A stretch of 64,000 nucleotides of DNA from Sphingopyxis fribergensis (GCF_000803645.1 NZ_CP009122.1:1650501-1714500); one strand, 5' to 3'; counted from the first letter of the stretch, positions 16,801-26,323 are shown. Notes: generated by a model not told the origin, from the sequence alone. A program made the numbers and translations.

Positions 16801-19569
16801 GGCGAGGCGGCGACCACGATCCGCGCGGGTTCGATCACGACCAGCGGCGACTATTCGTCGGGCGTGACGGCGATCGCCAACGGCGAGGACATCGCGATCG
16901 ATATCGGTGTCGGGACCGTCTCAACGGAGGGTCTCGCGTCGCGCGGCGTCTTTGCATACGGCCTTGGCGACCTGACGGTGGCCGCGGAGACGATCAGCAC
17001 GAAGGGTGAGGGCGCGAGCGGGATCGAAGCCTTCTCCTTCTATGGAGACATCAAGGTCAGCGCGGGCAAGGTGTCGACCGAAGGCAATCTTGCTACGGGC
17101 ATTTATGCGTCGACCCTGATCGGCGACGTCGTCGTCGAGGCGGGCGACATCGCGACGCAAGGCGACTTCTCCTCCGGCGTGCGTGCCTTCAGCCAGACGG
17201 GGGACATTTCCGTCACCACCACGGGCGATGTCACAACCGAGGGCGCCAATTCCTATGGCATCCTTGCTTTCGGCAATGGCAATATCACGGTCGACAACCA
17301 GGGCAGCGTCGAGACGCGTGGCGAGTTCGGCCATGGCCTTTATGCGCTCGGACGCGGCGAGGGTTTCACCACTGTGACCAATAGCGGATCGGTGACGGTG
17401 ACGGGCGCCGGGACATCGGCGATCCGTGCGCTGGGATCCTATCTCGGCGGCGGCGTCCAGGTCGTCTCCACTGGAAGTGTCAGCGCGGCGGGCGACTATG
17501 CCGCCGGCATCCTCGGTGTGATTCCGCGCAGTCGCGGCGGCGGCGGACCCGACGCTCCCAAGGTCGATATCGATGCTGCCACCGTGACCGTGACAGGTGA
17601 TTCGACGATTGGCATTATCGGCCTGAATTACGCGGGTGATGTGCATATTCGCGCCGACTCGATTTCGGTCGACGGAAAAGGCATCGGTATTTCCGCGATT
17701 GCTCTCGATTCGATTGACGTCGAGGCGGGCGACATAACATCGGGCGGCCGCGGCGTAATCCTGATCAGCGGCGGCGGTTCGACGCTGACGGTGACTGGCG
17801 ATATCGTTGCCCGCGATCATGTGGCGGTGGAGATGGGCGCCGGCACCGGCCAAGCCGTCCTCAACGTCGCGAAAGGCGCTTCGGTGATCGGCGGCGGCAA
17901 GCGGAACCCCGCCGACGACCCCTATACCGGTCCGGGCAATGCGATCATCCTCGGCTCCGATTCTGGGGTCGTGGTCAACAATGCGGGGACGATACGCAAC
18001 GTCGGCGATCGCTACACGATCTTCGTGACCGACCAATATGCCGGGGACTGGGAGCCGGTTCCGGGCGCGGGCAGCCTGATCAACAACAGCGGCGTGCTGG
18101 AGGGCAATTTGCGCCTCACCGCCGGCGAAGACGTCATGATCAATTCGGGCGTGTTCGAGGCGACGAAGGACAGCATCTTCGGCGGCGGCGAGGACCGTTT
18201 CGAGAATAGCGGCGTGGTCCGGATCGGCAGCGCGGGTGTCACGACGGCCGCGCGTGCCGCCGCTGCGGGTACGAGCGTCACCTTCGCCGGCCTCGAGCGG
18301 TTCGAGAACAGCGGGACGATCGACATGCGTAACGGCATTGCCGGCGACCGGCTGGTGCTGACCGGCGACTTCGTGGGATCGGATGCCTCGACGCTGGCCG
18401 TCGATGTCGGCGGCGCAAGCGCCGACCAACTGGTTGTCGAGGGCGCGGCGACGGGGGCGACCAGCGTGGTTGTCGCGACGCTTCCGGGCAAGGCCACTCT
18501 GTTCGCCGGGCCGGTCGCGATCATCAAGGTCGGCGCCGGGTCGGCGGCCGATGCCTTCAAGCTCGACAAGGCCGACATGGGCTTCATCCAGTATGATATG
18601 CGCTATGACGCGGTTACTGGCACCTACAGCCTCGGCACGCAGGTCGGCAGCTCAGCCTATCGCCTCGCCAAACTCAACGAAGCGGCGCAGGCCATCTGGG
18701 ACAAATCGGCGCAGGCGTGGAGTACGCACATGGCCGAACTGCGCGATGCCAATGGCAACGGCAACCGGCTGTGGGGCCAGATGTTCGGCGGTGTGGTCGA
18801 TCGCGACGGCGCGATCGACGGTGCGCCGCTGGATTATCGCCAGGACTTTTTCGGTGCGCAGGCGGGTTACGATCTTGGCGGCAGCGAGGGCGAAGACAGC
18901 GCTGCGATCTTTGGCGTTACGGGCGGTTATCTCAGCTCGAAGCAACGGTTCAAGGGCGGCGACGAGCGCGCCGACTTCGATGCACTCAACCTTGCGGGTT
19001 ATGGCAGCTATCGCGGCAAACATGTCTTTGCGAACCTGCTCGCGCAATATAGCCATTACTGGATCGGCGCGCGCGGCGGCGTCGGCACCGAGCGCTGGTC
19101 GGACAAGGTCGGCGGCGATGCTTATGGCGTGCAGGGCGAAGTCGGGATGCGGCTTGGGTCGGAGAAATTCTTCGTCGAACCCGTTGCGACGCTCGCCTGG
19201 CAGACGAGCTCGATCGATTCGATCGAGGCGTTCAGCCACCGGATCGAGTTCGACGACAATAGCGCGTTCACGGGGAAGATCGGGGCACGACTTGGTGCCG
19301 CGATCGGCAAAAGCGAAGGGACACAGGCGGTGCTTTATGCACGCGGCAATTATGTCCACGCATTCGATGGAAAGGCGGGCCTGCTCTTCTCGAGCGGTGG
19401 CGTCAGCCAATCGATCGTGACGCCGCAGATCGGCGATTATGGCGAAGCGGCAATCGGGGTGAACATCCTGTCGAAGGGGCCGGTAAGCGGCTTTATCGAG
19501 GGGGATGCGACCGTCGGCAAGGGGGCCACGGGCGGCGGCGGCCGCGTCGGCATCCGCTTCAAATTCTGA
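13876..19569 (+). CDS. Giant beta-solenoid autotransporter (locus A)
   Basis: 1,897 residues from a GTG start preceded by AGGGAG. Long signal peptide (residues 1 to about 46, with a basic stretch then an alanine/leucine core ending AEAQA). From about residue 85 to about 1330 the passenger is a tandem array of imperfect units of roughly 32-35 residues, each like VDIKAGSVKTSGYGADGI; this is the composition of a right-handed beta-solenoid. A junction region follows, and the C-terminal 280 residues (from RLWGQMFGG) form the type V translocation barrel ending RVGIRFKF. No protease motif is apparent in the passenger. Sits between the TonB transducer and the TIGR03032 gene. Confidence 0.93.
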   Translation: MQQFSSLGIASHHHYRARNRRTRLGLGTCLAGAAALLLTAAPAEAQAAPDISTLQAPLHQGAARAPVSDDAVAEPQDLTIRIDDGTAIVTEDDYQHGVTLTNFSGGSVTIDAGGAAVTTKGTGAIGAVAIAVDGNATLNIGDVHTSGDSANGIVAGSANGAVSVKAGTVITEGGGSFGIHATGYSGPVDVTAAAVQTSGYYATGIHAMSNGNVTIDVGDVLTTGDHSVGVNGQVGQPPAFDEETGLPILSDPADLTIRADHVETHGYASDGVIATNFTMGKTSVDVGNIKTSGDNSWGAYAGGFGDVSLHAGSVETTGAGSAGLGAVSFYGAIKVSGDSVATRGDFSNGVNVLNYDATKPTTIDLGSVETHGNSSTGIYVGGPYWPYNEGQDITLTADKVTTHGVNSSGVAILSGGNLTIDLGEVVVEGDRSRGVAIATGWGNLSLNVDSVITKGEAQYGRDTIGIRIGTNHGSVDATIGSVETSSRNSPAILANGFYTDQSFTITGSLKTDGYHASGFQADIDTGSLMLDAATIITKGEASHGVNVGMRSGDVDIRTGSIETFGNSSSGIILQSASYDGQAHHAAIDAGSITTQGENSAGINLLALGANADIKAGNIVTSGNYSSGVTAAAISGIDAYGNIFGGDLNIDVGTVATSGDDAPGIDALAYGAITIAAKNVTTTGARSTGIRASGLGDIVIDAGTIETQGDHADGIYANTNFGGVAGDIKISAGSITTSGAASSGIRAVAYGGSVDIKAGSVKTSGYGADGIFAWSYMGDATVEAGAVTTSGDAGRGITAYSGGTTTIIAGDVTTAGKGLTPDSDAGGIKAVGASVIVKAGNVSTKGDYSTGIYANSNFVNDNGQVPRDISVTADSVSTEGFASHGVVAINSARRADIDIDVGSVKTGGDYSLGIYASAPAGSISVKAGSVETAGKQSAGVVAISEYGDIGVDIGTIKTSGEGAAGIYTYAGGAPKTGEAATTIRAGSITTSGDYSSGVTAIANGEDIAIDIGVGTVSTEGLASRGVFAYGLGDLTVAAETISTKGEGASGIEAFSFYGDIKVSAGKVSTEGNLATGIYASTLIGDVVVEAGDIATQGDFSSGVRAFSQTGDISVTTTGDVTTEGANSYGILAFGNGNITVDNQGSVETRGEFGHGLYALGRGEGFTTVTNSGSVTVTGAGTSAIRALGSYLGGGVQVVSTGSVSAAGDYAAGILGVIPRSRGGGGPDAPKVDIDAATVTVTGDSTIGIIGLNYAGDVHIRADSISVDGKGIGISAIALDSIDVEAGDITSGGRGVILISGGGSTLTVTGDIVARDHVAVEMGAGTGQAVLNVAKGASVIGGGKRNPADDPYTGPGNAIILGSDSGVVVNNAGTIRNVGDRYTIFVTDQYAGDWEPVPGAGSLINNSGVLEGNLRLTAGEDVMINSGVFEATKDSIFGGGEDRFENSGVVRIGSAGVTTAARAAAAGTSVTFAGLERFENSGTIDMRNGIAGDRLVLTGDFVGSDASTLAVDVGGASADQLVVEGAATGATSVVVATLPGKATLFAGPVAIIKVGAGSAADAFKLDKADMGFIQYDMRYDAVTGTYSLGTQVGSSAYRLAKLNEAAQAIWDKSAQAWSTHMAELRDANGNGNRLWGQMFGGVVDRDGAIDGAPLDYRQDFFGAQAGYDLGGSEGEDSAAIFGVTGGYLSSKQRFKGGDERADFDALNLAGYGSYRGKHVFANLLAQYSHYWIGARGGVGTERWSDKVGGDAYGVQGEVGMRLGSEKFFVEPVATLAWQTSSIDSIEAFSHRIEFDDNSAFTGKIGARLGAAIGKSEGTQAVLYARGNYVHAFDGKAGLLFSSGGVSQSIVTPQIGDYGEAAIGVNILSKGPVSGFIEGDATVGKGATGGGGRVGIRFKF
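14225..17870 (+). repeat. Array of ~33-residue (about 100-bp) coding repeats in the autotransporter passenger
   Basis: The translated units alternate a beta pair (DIxVxAGxVxT) with SGDxSxGIxA, giving a period near 33 residues over some 1,200 residues. The unit spacing is irregular and the DNA copies are diverged, so this is an old protein-level repeat and not a recent tandem duplication. Confidence 0.8.
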
Positions 19570-19584
19570 TCCAGTCCAACCTTT

Positions 19585-19613
19585 GCAAGGCCCGGTTTCA
19601 TGCCGGGCCTTGC
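19585..19613 (+). terminator. Hairpin between autotransporter A and TIGR03032 A
   Basis: Perfect 11-bp stem GCAAGGCCCGG / CCGGGCCTTGC with a 7-nt loop, 15 bp after the autotransporter stop. No clear T-run follows, so it may attenuate or protect the message more than fully terminate it. Confidence 0.6.
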
Positions 19614-19627
19614 CTGCATGAGCGAGC

Positions 19628-20833
19628 ATGATGAGCGAGACCGAAACCCCCGACACGTCCTCTTCCGATACGATCGAAGCCGTATCGACCGGCAAGGCCT
19701 ATGCGCCGGGCGCGGCGCCCGAAGCCGAGCCGGGCAAGACCAATATCGCCGTGTCGCGCGGCCTCAGCGGTTGGCTGGCCGCCCGGCGGACGAGCCTGGC
19801 GTTTACGAGCTATCAGACCGGCCAGCTTTTCCTTGTCGGTTTGCACCCCAACGGGACGGTGTCGTTCAACCAGCAAAGCTTCAGCCGCGCGATGGGCGTT
19901 TGCTGGCGACCGGGACGGCTGTATCTCGGCTCGCTGTTCCAGCTCTGGCGGCTGGAAAATATCCTGCGTCCGGGCGAGGTCGGCAATCAGGCGTTCGACG
20001 TGGTCCTGGTGCCGCGCAACGCGCAAACGACGGGCGATGTCGACATCCACGAAGTTGCGATCGACGGCGAGGGCCGCGTTGTCTTCGTGAACACAAAATA
20101 TAGCTGCCTCGCGACGCTGGACCTGACGCACAGTTTCAAACCGATCTGGAAGCCGGCCTTCATTTCGAAGCTCGCGCCCGAGGATCGATGCCACCTCAAC
20201 GGGCTGGCGATGCAGGATGGCGCGCCGCGCTATGTGACCGCGGTCAGCCGGTCGGACGTCATCGCGGGCTGGCGCGAGCGGCGGCACGAGGGCGGGGTAT
20301 TGATCGACGTGCAGACCGACCGCATCGTCACCGATCAATTGTCGATGCCGCACTCGCCGCGGGTCGTCGGCGATCATGTCTATGTGCTCGACAGCGGACG
20401 CGGGCGGATTGTGCGGATTGACCCGGCTACCGGCGAAAAGGCCGACGTCGCTTTCTGTCCGGGCTTCCTGCGCGGCATGTCGATCGTCGACGGTCATGCG
20501 ATTGTGACGGTGTCCAAGCCCCGAAACGGCAGCTTCGCCGGTCTGCTGCTCGATGGCGAGCTCAAGGCGCGCGATGCCGAGCCATGGTGCGGTGTGCTCA
20601 TCGTCAATCTTACAAGCGGCGACATCGTCGAGTGGATCCGCCTCGAAGGTCATATTACCGAAATGTTCGACGTGACGGCGATGCCGGGCGTTGTGTGCCC
20701 CATGTCGGTCGGACCGGCGGCGGCAGAGATGCACAATACGGTCAGTTTCGAGCAAACGCATCTTCTGTCGCTGGTGGAAGGTGCAAACGGCGGCACGGAA
20801 GCTCGCTTGGATCGGCGATCGGCGGTGGTATAA
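19628..20833 (+). CDS. TIGR03032-family protein (locus A)
   Basis: 401 residues with no signal peptide, so probably cytoplasmic. A disordered N-terminal tail (about 1-45) precedes the conserved core, which holds SYQTGQLFLVGL, WRPGRLYLG, VPRNAQTTGDVDIHE, FVNTKYSCLATL, EDRCHLNGLA, SMPHSPR, DSGRGRIVRID and FCPGFLRG. The alternating short strands suggest a beta-propeller. Biochemical function of the family is unknown to me. It ends locus A; the locus B copy also directly follows its autotransporter, which ties the two proteins together. Confidence 0.85.
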   Translation: MMSETETPDTSSSDTIEAVSTGKAYAPGAAPEAEPGKTNIAVSRGLSGWLAARRTSLAFTSYQTGQLFLVGLHPNGTVSFNQQSFSRAMGVCWRPGRLYLGSLFQLWRLENILRPGEVGNQAFDVVLVPRNAQTTGDVDIHEVAIDGEGRVVFVNTKYSCLATLDLTHSFKPIWKPAFISKLAPEDRCHLNGLAMQDGAPRYVTAVSRSDVIAGWRERRHEGGVLIDVQTDRIVTDQLSMPHSPRVVGDHVYVLDSGRGRIVRIDPATGEKADVAFCPGFLRGMSIVDGHAIVTVSKPRNGSFAGLLLDGELKARDAEPWCGVLIVNLTSGDIVEWIRLEGHITEMFDVTAMPGVVCPMSVGPAAAEMHNTVSFEQTHLLSLVEGANGGTEARLDRRSAVV

Positions 20834-21043
20834 ACTTCCTGGATTCATAGCTTTGGAAAGCACAAGGGTCGATCTCTGCGAGGTCGACGCCGACCGCCAA
20901 ATCTTTGAGGCGAACCCAACCTATCTCTAAGTACAGGTACGGCTGCCGCTCAGGAGACCCAACCTGTCCGCTCGCACGATATCGACAGCCCGGTAAACGC
21001 GCCATCAAAGGTCTTCACGCAAGTCGAGCAAATGGAGACCGAC

Positions 21044-21961
21044 ATGACACAGAACACGACCTTGACTGCCGACAAATCTCGCCTCGATGAGCTCGTCCCG
21101 TCGCGTTACGCGCTGCAGGTCGGCGACATCGAAGTATTGGTGATCAGCGATGGCGTGCTGCCGATCCCTGCACAAGTATTGGCGCACAATGTCGAGCCGG
21201 AGGTCCTCGGAGCCTGGTTGGACGGTCAGTTCCTGCCCCGCGAGATCGCCGAGTGGCCGCTCAACGTCCTCGTAGTGCGCAGCGGCGAGCAGACCATCCT
21301 TGTCGACGCCGGACTGGGGTTCGATCCGAACCTGGAGCTGGGGAAGGCCGGTCGCCTGATCCAGCGCCTCGCGGCCGCCGGGATCGAGCTTGGGTCGGTG
21401 ACCGACGTGGTGCTGACCCACATGCACATGGACCATATCGGCGGTCTCGTCGTCGACGGCATCAAGGAAAAAATGCGCCCCGACCTGCGCGTTCATGTCT
21501 CGGCGACCGAGGTCAAGTTCTGGGAAGATCCCGATTTCTCCCGTACCGCCATGCCTGAGGGCTTCCCCGACGCCCTCCGCCGTACCGCCACCCGCTTCAT
21601 GGAGCTTTACGGTAGCCAGGTACATACGTTCGACCAGCAGCATGAAGTGGCACCTGGCGTGGTCGTCGAACTCACGGGCGGCCATACCCCGGGCCACAGC
21701 GTGGTCCGCGTCGGGGCGGGCGCCGAGCGGCTCACTTTTGTCGGCGACGCCATTTTCCAGGTCTCGTTCGAACAGCCGGGCTGGTATAACGGCTTTGAAC
21801 ACGACCCCGAGGAAGCAGCCCGCGTGCGCGTGAAGCTGATGCGCGATTTCGCGGCGAAGCGCGAAGCGTTCGTCGCGACGCATCTTCCTTTCCCGTCCAT
21901 CTTCCATGTCGCGGTCGACGGCGATGCCTTTCGCTGCGTCCCGGCAGTATGGGATTACTGA
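21044..21961 (+). CDS. MBL-fold metallo-hydrolase
   Basis: About 305 residues. The zinc motif THMHMDHIGG (near residue 125) and the later histidines in GGHTPGHS and THLPFP mark a metallo-beta-lactamase-fold hydrolase of the lactonase/glyoxalase-like branch. No signal peptide. An ATG 12 bp earlier is also possible, but GGAGA lies between the two ATGs and favours 21044. Followed by two strong hairpins. Substrate not predictable. Confidence 0.88.
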   Translation: MTQNTTLTADKSRLDELVPSRYALQVGDIEVLVISDGVLPIPAQVLAHNVEPEVLGAWLDGQFLPREIAEWPLNVLVVRSGEQTILVDAGLGFDPNLELGKAGRLIQRLAAAGIELGSVTDVVLTHMHMDHIGGLVVDGIKEKMRPDLRVHVSATEVKFWEDPDFSRTAMPEGFPDALRRTATRFMELYGSQVHTFDQQHEVAPGVVVELTGGHTPGHSVVRVGAGAERLTFVGDAIFQVSFEQPGWYNGFEHDPEEAARVRVKLMRDFAAKREAFVATHLPFPSIFHVAVDGDAFRCVPAVWDY

Positions 21962-21990
21962 CCTCAGATCGGCTTGATCGACCACCTTTG

Positions 21991-22069
21991 GGCGGGGCGA
22001 GCGCGATTGCGCGCTTTCCCCGCCGGACATACGGCGGCGACCATCGAGAGATTGGTCGCCGCCGTTTTG
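21991..22069 (+). terminator. Double hairpin after the MBL hydrolase gene
   Basis: First hairpin pairs GGCGGGG with CCCCGCC and AGCGCG with CGCGCT (21991-22026). The second has a perfect 13-bp stem ACGGCGGCGACCA / TGGTCGCCGCCGT (22031-22065) followed by TTTT. It probably ends the plus-strand transcript and separates it from the convergent SDR gene. Confidence 0.75.
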
Positions 22070-22128
22070 GCATGATCCGTGGTGGCAATCGGGCTACCGC
22101 TCCGGCGCGCTCGGCGTTAGGCTGTTGG

Positions 22129-23094
22129 TCAGCGATACCGGAACCGCTCGCCGGTCAGCTCTTGGGAGACACGCCAGAGCCGCTCCGCAACATCTTCGTC
22201 CTTCGCATTTTTAGGCCAGGCAGAAAGGCCCGGCGGGCCTTTCTGACGCAGGAAGCCGGTCGGCGCGAAATAGTCGAGCGCCTTTGCCTCCGGCGAAGCC
22301 GCTGCCATCAGGCCCGAGAGGGCGCCGGCCGCCGCATCATGCGAGGCAAGGCGTTGCAGCACGGCGATCAGCACCGCTTGCATTCCCTTTGGTCGCCCTA
22401 CGCCATTGGCGATGAGGTCGGTCCGGGCGTGACCGGGATGCGCCGCAAGCGCGGCGATATTCCAGCCATGACAGTGGCTGAGACGCTGCAGTTCTTGCGC
22501 AAACAACAGGTTTGCCAGCTTGGACTGAGCGTAAGCCCGGTTTGGGTTATAGTTGTGCATCGACTGAAGATCCTCAAAATCGATCTTGCCGAAGGAGGCG
22601 ATTCCGGAGGAGATCGACACCACCCTTGGATTTGGCGCCGCGCGAAGCAGTGGCAGCAAATTGCCGGTCAGCGCGAAATGGCCAAGGTGATTGGTGCCGA
22701 ACTGAAGCTCGAAGCCATCTTCCGTCTCGCGCCGCGTCGGCGGCGCCATCACCCCGGCATTATTGATCAATATATCGACCGGCAGCCCCTCGATCCGGAC
22801 AGCCTCGCCGAATTGTCTGATCGACGCCAGCGATGCGAGATCGACGCTTCGGTAGTCAAGCCGGGCGTCCGGCACCGCTGCCGCGATGCGACCGACCGCA
22901 TCGGCTCCTTTGGTCGCATCGCGCCCGGTCAGGATGACCAAGGCCCCAGCGGCAGCCAGCGACTTTGCCATTTCAAAACCCAACCCTCCTGTTGCGCCGG
23001 TGATGAGCGCTCTTTTCCCCGATAGTTCGGGGATATTGGTCGCTATCGGGCTGCGACCTTCGAGCTGGGGGGTGGCAGGGGTCTTGTCATTCAT
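22129..23094 (-). CDS. Short-chain dehydrogenase (retinol-dehydrogenase-like SDR)
   Basis: 321 residues. The Rossmann motif [21 protein letters not shown], a serine in [10 protein letters not shown] and the catalytic YAQSK are all present. The extended C-terminal part with [13 protein letters not shown] matches the WW-domain oxidoreductase/retinol dehydrogenase-like branch common in sphingomonads. Stands alone on the minus strand; substrate unknown. Confidence 0.9.
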   Translation of the reverse strand: MNDKTPATPQLEGRSPIATNIPELSGKRALITGATGGLGFEMAKSLAAAGALVILTGRDATKGADAVGRIAAAVPDARLDYRSVDLASLASIRQFGEAVRIEGLPVDILINNAGVMAPPTRRETEDGFELQFGTNHLGHFALTGNLLPLLRAAPNPRVVSISSGIASFGKIDFEDLQSMHNYNPNRAYAQSKLANLLFAQELQRLSHCHGWNIAALAAHPGHARTDLIANGVGRPKGMQAVLIAVLQRLASHDAAAGALSGLMAAASPEAKALDYFAPTGFLRQKGPPGLSAWPKNAKDEDVAERLWRVSQELTGERFRYR

Positions 23095-23754
23095 GCGGCG
23101 TTCTCCTGAGGGCGGGCGGGGTGGCCGGGGATCGTCTCGGCGGCGGAGCCGCGTTTATCCTGCGGGCGCCGCGCCCATAGGTCTGAAATATGTCGGTTCG
23201 GCTATACTGTCCTAATGATGCCAAGGTTCGCGCGGGGAAAATGATCGTTGCCACTGCGTTTTCGGACAGACCTGGAGCGTTTTCGACCCTTGCGAACATT
23301 TGAGCCAGAAAAGGAGGAGCCGGACAGGTCGGATGCTCGTCTGCCAATTCGTTGGCCGCAAGGTGAAATCGGAAAAACCCCTGCGTTCACCATCCCTGTT
23401 ATGTCCGATTAACACGGCTCCCCAAGTCACCCATGATCATGGCGTGGGTGACCGGAACGCCCCGCTCTCCTGGGCGATCGCCGTACAGCGCCGATCGCGC
23501 CTGCCTGGCGTCACCGGCCGCCGGCGGCTTTAGGGCAGGGTGCAAAGAGACGGATAGAACCGAAAAGTGCGGCGTGCATTATACCAATCTTCGGGCGGCG
23601 GGAGGGCATGGTACATCGGTTTGACCCGCTCTCGGGACTGCGGCCCACCCCGGCATTGCGCTAGCCTGATGCAACGGCCACGGGCTGCGCTCCATCATCG
23701 GTCGGCCAGCATGGCGAGGCTTTTCATTTACCAAGCCGAATGAAGGATACGCGA
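23095..23754. other. Intergenic region, nothing recognised
   Basis: About 660 bp upstream of the SDR gene. Several short open frames, none with a recognisable signature. The SDR promoter should lie at its left end. Confidence 0.45.
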
Positions 23755-23933
23755 ATGCCCGCTCGCATGAATATTTTCGAAGCCGCCCCCACGCCGATTG
23801 CGAACTGCTCAAGGCGCGCTTCAATGACAAGGAAATCGCGCATCTGACGGTTGCGGTCGCCGCGATCAACTTCAAGGTGCAGATCAGTCTGCGCGTGGTG
23901 CATCCGCTCGAAGTGGGCGCCGCCTGGGCCTGA
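23755..23933 (+). pseudogene. Remnant of an AhpD-like/carboxymuconolactone decarboxylase family gene
   Basis: A good ribosome site (AAGGAT) and ATG start MPARMNIFEAAP, a typical N-terminus of this family. After a frame change the sequence reads CELLKARFNDKEIAHLTVAV and ends VVHPLEVGAAWA, a recognisable family C-terminus. The whole middle, including the expected CxxC active site, is missing. The gene has an internal deletion with frameshift and cannot make the enzyme. Confidence 0.65.
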
Positions 23934-23983
23934 ATCCCCCCTTCGGCACCGGCGCTGCTGACCCGGTTGCCTTGGTGTCGACC

Positions 23984-24024
23984 GGCCGCTGGAGCGCTTC
24001 TTCATCCCAAGCGTTCCAGCGGCC
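23984..24024. terminator. Strong hairpin downstream of the AhpD-like remnant
   Basis: A 16-bp stem with one mismatch, GGCCGCTGGAGCGCTT / AAGCGTTCCAGCGGCC, and a 9-nt loop. No long T-run. Probably the old terminator of the broken gene. Confidence 0.55.
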
Positions 24025-24140
24025 CCCTTCACAGGAACCATGGCCGATGAGGCTTCATCATTGCCGCCGGGCCTTCAGTTTTGCGGCCCATATCATACTC
24101 GTCGAGGCGAGAGCGTCCATCGACAGCGTGAGCGTCCAGC

Positions 24141-24764
24141 GTGACCGATAGAGATCCCGAAATTGGCGGCGATATCGGACATCGCGGCATGCCGTCTTCG
24201 CGGATGGAGGCGTTAACCGACGGAGTGGTTGCGATCGTGATCACGGTGATGGTGATCGAATTGCGCGTTCCGACCGGCGACGGATGGGCCGGCGTTGCAG
24301 CGAGCATGCCGCTGCTCCTCGTCTATGCGCTCAGTTTCGTGAACGTCGGGCTTTTCTGGAACAACCACCATCACCTGCTGCAAGCCACCGGGCGCATCGA
24401 TGGGCGGGTGCTATGGGCCAATCTCTTCCATCTCTTTTGGCTCAGCCTTATTCCCTATACGATCCGCTGGCTCGACGAGAGCGACTTTGCCGCGCTCGCG
24501 GTGGCGGGATATGGCCTTGTCCTCGGCATGGCGTCGATAGGCTATGAGCTTCTCGTGCGCGCGATCATCGCCTCGCATCCCGCCAACGCGGCGATCGCGC
24601 GCGCGGTCGGCCGCGATATCAAGGGCCGTGTCAGCGTGGCATCCTACGCGCTCGCGGCCGGTCTCGCCCTTGTACATCCTGGCCTCGCCCTGGCGATCTA
24701 TCTGGCCGTCATTCTTTTGTGGTTCATCCCCGACCGCCGGATGGAACGGATATTGAGCGACTGA
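24141..24764 (+). CDS. TMEM175/DUF1211-family potassium channel-like protein
   Basis: 207 residues with about six membrane helices. Helix 1 reads [20 protein letters not shown], matching the family's RxxxFSDG selectivity segment with the serine replaced by threonine and the phenylalanine by leucine. [13 protein letters not shown] and the final [10 protein letters not shown] are also typical. GTG start assumed; an ATG at 24189 is possible. Probably a monovalent-cation channel in the inner membrane. Confidence 0.85.
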   Translation: MTDRDPEIGGDIGHRGMPSSRMEALTDGVVAIVITVMVIELRVPTGDGWAGVAASMPLLLVYALSFVNVGLFWNNHHHLLQATGRIDGRVLWANLFHLFWLSLIPYTIRWLDESDFAALAVAGYGLVLGMASIGYELLVRAIIASHPANAAIARAVGRDIKGRVSVASYALAAGLALVHPGLALAIYLAVILLWFIPDRRMERILSD

Positions 24765-24876
24765 CGACTTGGTCGCCGCCAATTGGTACAGTCGTATCGG
24801 TCGATCTTGCGTCTGCCGCGCGCTTCACGCGCTGCTATTTTCAGCACTAATTTTGGCGCAGATATTGGACCCGTCG

Positions 24877-26169
24877 ATGAGCTTTCCCTGGGCGAAACCC
24901 TATGAACCCACGCATCCGCTCATGCAGTGGCTCGACCAGAAGCTGCCGCTTCCACGCTTCGTCTATAACGCGACCGGCGGCGGATATCCGGTGCCGCGGA
25001 ACCTGAATTTCTTTTGGAATTTCGGCGTACTGAACGGAATGGCGCTGGTGATTCAGATCGTCACCGGGCTGGTTCTGGCGATGCATTATGCCGCGAACAG
25101 CGGCATCGCGTTCAACTCGGTCGAGCATATCATGCGCGACGTCAACGCGGGTTGGCTGATCCGCTATGTCCATATGAACGGGGCGTCGCTGTTCTTCACA
25201 TCGGTCTATATCCACATGTTCCGCGGACTTTATTACGGGTCGTACAAGGCGCCGCGCGAAATGGCGTGGCTGATGGGACTGGTCATCCTGCTCTTGCTGA
25301 TGGCAACGGCCTTCATGGGCTATGTGCTGCCATGGGGCCAGATGAGCTTTTGGGGTGCCAAGGTCATCACCGGGCTGTTCAGCGCCATTCCGCTTGTCGG
25401 TGAGCCGATCCGGACCTGGCTGCTCGGCGGTTATGCGCCCGACAATGCCACGTTGAACCGCTTCTTCGCGCTGCACTATCTGCTGCCTTTCGTGATCGCG
25501 GCGGTGGTCGTGCTGCATATCTGGGCGATCCATATCCCAGGATCGAACAACCCGATCGGGGTCGATGTGAAAGGGCCGCAGGACACGGTGCCCTTCCACC
25601 CCTTCTACACCGCGAAGGACGGCTTCAGCGTCGCAGTGGTGCTCACCCTGTTTGCCGCGCTCGTTCTCTTCTTTCCAAACGCGCTCGGTCATCCCGATAA
25701 TTATGTTCCGGCGAACCCGCTTTCGACCCCCGCGCATATCGTGCCCGAATGGTATTTCTGGCCCTTCTACGCGATCCTGCGTGCCTTCACTGTCGACTTC
25801 ATCCTCCCGGCGAAGCTGCTCGGCGTGCTCGCAATGTTCACCTCGATCTTTCTGCTGTTCTTCCTGCCGTGGCTCGACACTTCGCCGGTGCGTTCCGGCA
25901 CCTATCGCCCTCTGTTCCGGAAATTTTTCTGGTTCGGACTAGTGCCCTGCGTTTTCGTGCTCGGCTATTGCGGCGGGGCGCCGGCAGAGCAGCCCTATAT
26001 CGTGATCTCGCAGATCGCCGCCATCTACTATTTCGCGCATTTCCTGATCATACTGCCGATTATCGCCAGAATCGAAAAGCCGCTGCCGCTGCCGACTTCG
26101 ATCACCGCATCGGTGCTCTGCGTTCCGGACGCCAGCCCCGACGCGGTCGATGCGCAGCGCCGGAAATGA
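24877..26169 (+). CDS. Cytochrome b (bc1 complex-type), orphan copy
   Basis: About 430 residues from [11 protein letters not shown]; the longer open frame upstream is not family sequence. It has eight predicted membrane helices, paired haem histidines in helix 2 ([20 protein letters not shown]) and helix 4 ([15 protein letters not shown]), and the Qo-site PEWY in [11 protein letters not shown]. Normally cytochrome b is encoded with the Rieske protein and cytochrome c1; neither is here. All key residues look intact. It may be a second copy or a donor to another complex. Confidence 0.92.
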   Translation: MSFPWAKPYEPTHPLMQWLDQKLPLPRFVYNATGGGYPVPRNLNFFWNFGVLNGMALVIQIVTGLVLAMHYAANSGIAFNSVEHIMRDVNAGWLIRYVHMNGASLFFTSVYIHMFRGLYYGSYKAPREMAWLMGLVILLLLMATAFMGYVLPWGQMSFWGAKVITGLFSAIPLVGEPIRTWLLGGYAPDNATLNRFFALHYLLPFVIAAVVVLHIWAIHIPGSNNPIGVDVKGPQDTVPFHPFYTAKDGFSVAVVLTLFAALVLFFPNALGHPDNYVPANPLSTPAHIVPEWYFWPFYAILRAFTVDFILPAKLLGVLAMFTSIFLLFFLPWLDTSPVRSGTYRPLFRKFFWFGLVPCVFVLGYCGGAPAEQPYIVISQIAAIYYFAHFLIILPIIARIEKPLPLPTSITASVLCVPDASPDAVDAQRRK

Positions 26170-26245
26170 CGGACGGCCGTATGGATGGCGACCGCTTCTA
26201 CCGCGTTGGCGCGGTGTGAAAACCCGGCGCGACCCGCGCTCGAAT

Positions 26246-26270
26246 GCCGCTCGCCGAATTCGGGAGCGGC
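26246..26270 (+). terminator. Hairpin after cytochrome b
   Basis: GCCGCTC / GAGCGGC arms enclose an inner palindrome CCGAATTCGG, 77 bp after the cytochrome b stop. No T-run, so only a moderate candidate. Confidence 0.4.
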
Positions 26271-26323
26271 GGGAGCGAAAGCCGCGGCCATTTGACCATT
26301 AGAACATCAAGAAAGACAAAAGA

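Noticed and set aside
16921..18429. 502-codon minus-strand frame opposite autotransporter A
   Set aside because: Shadow of the repeat coding sequence; no recognisable features.
13876..19569. CRISPR-like reading of the regular repeats
   Set aside because: The repeats are diverged protein-coding units within one long frame, not identical DNA repeats with unique spacers.
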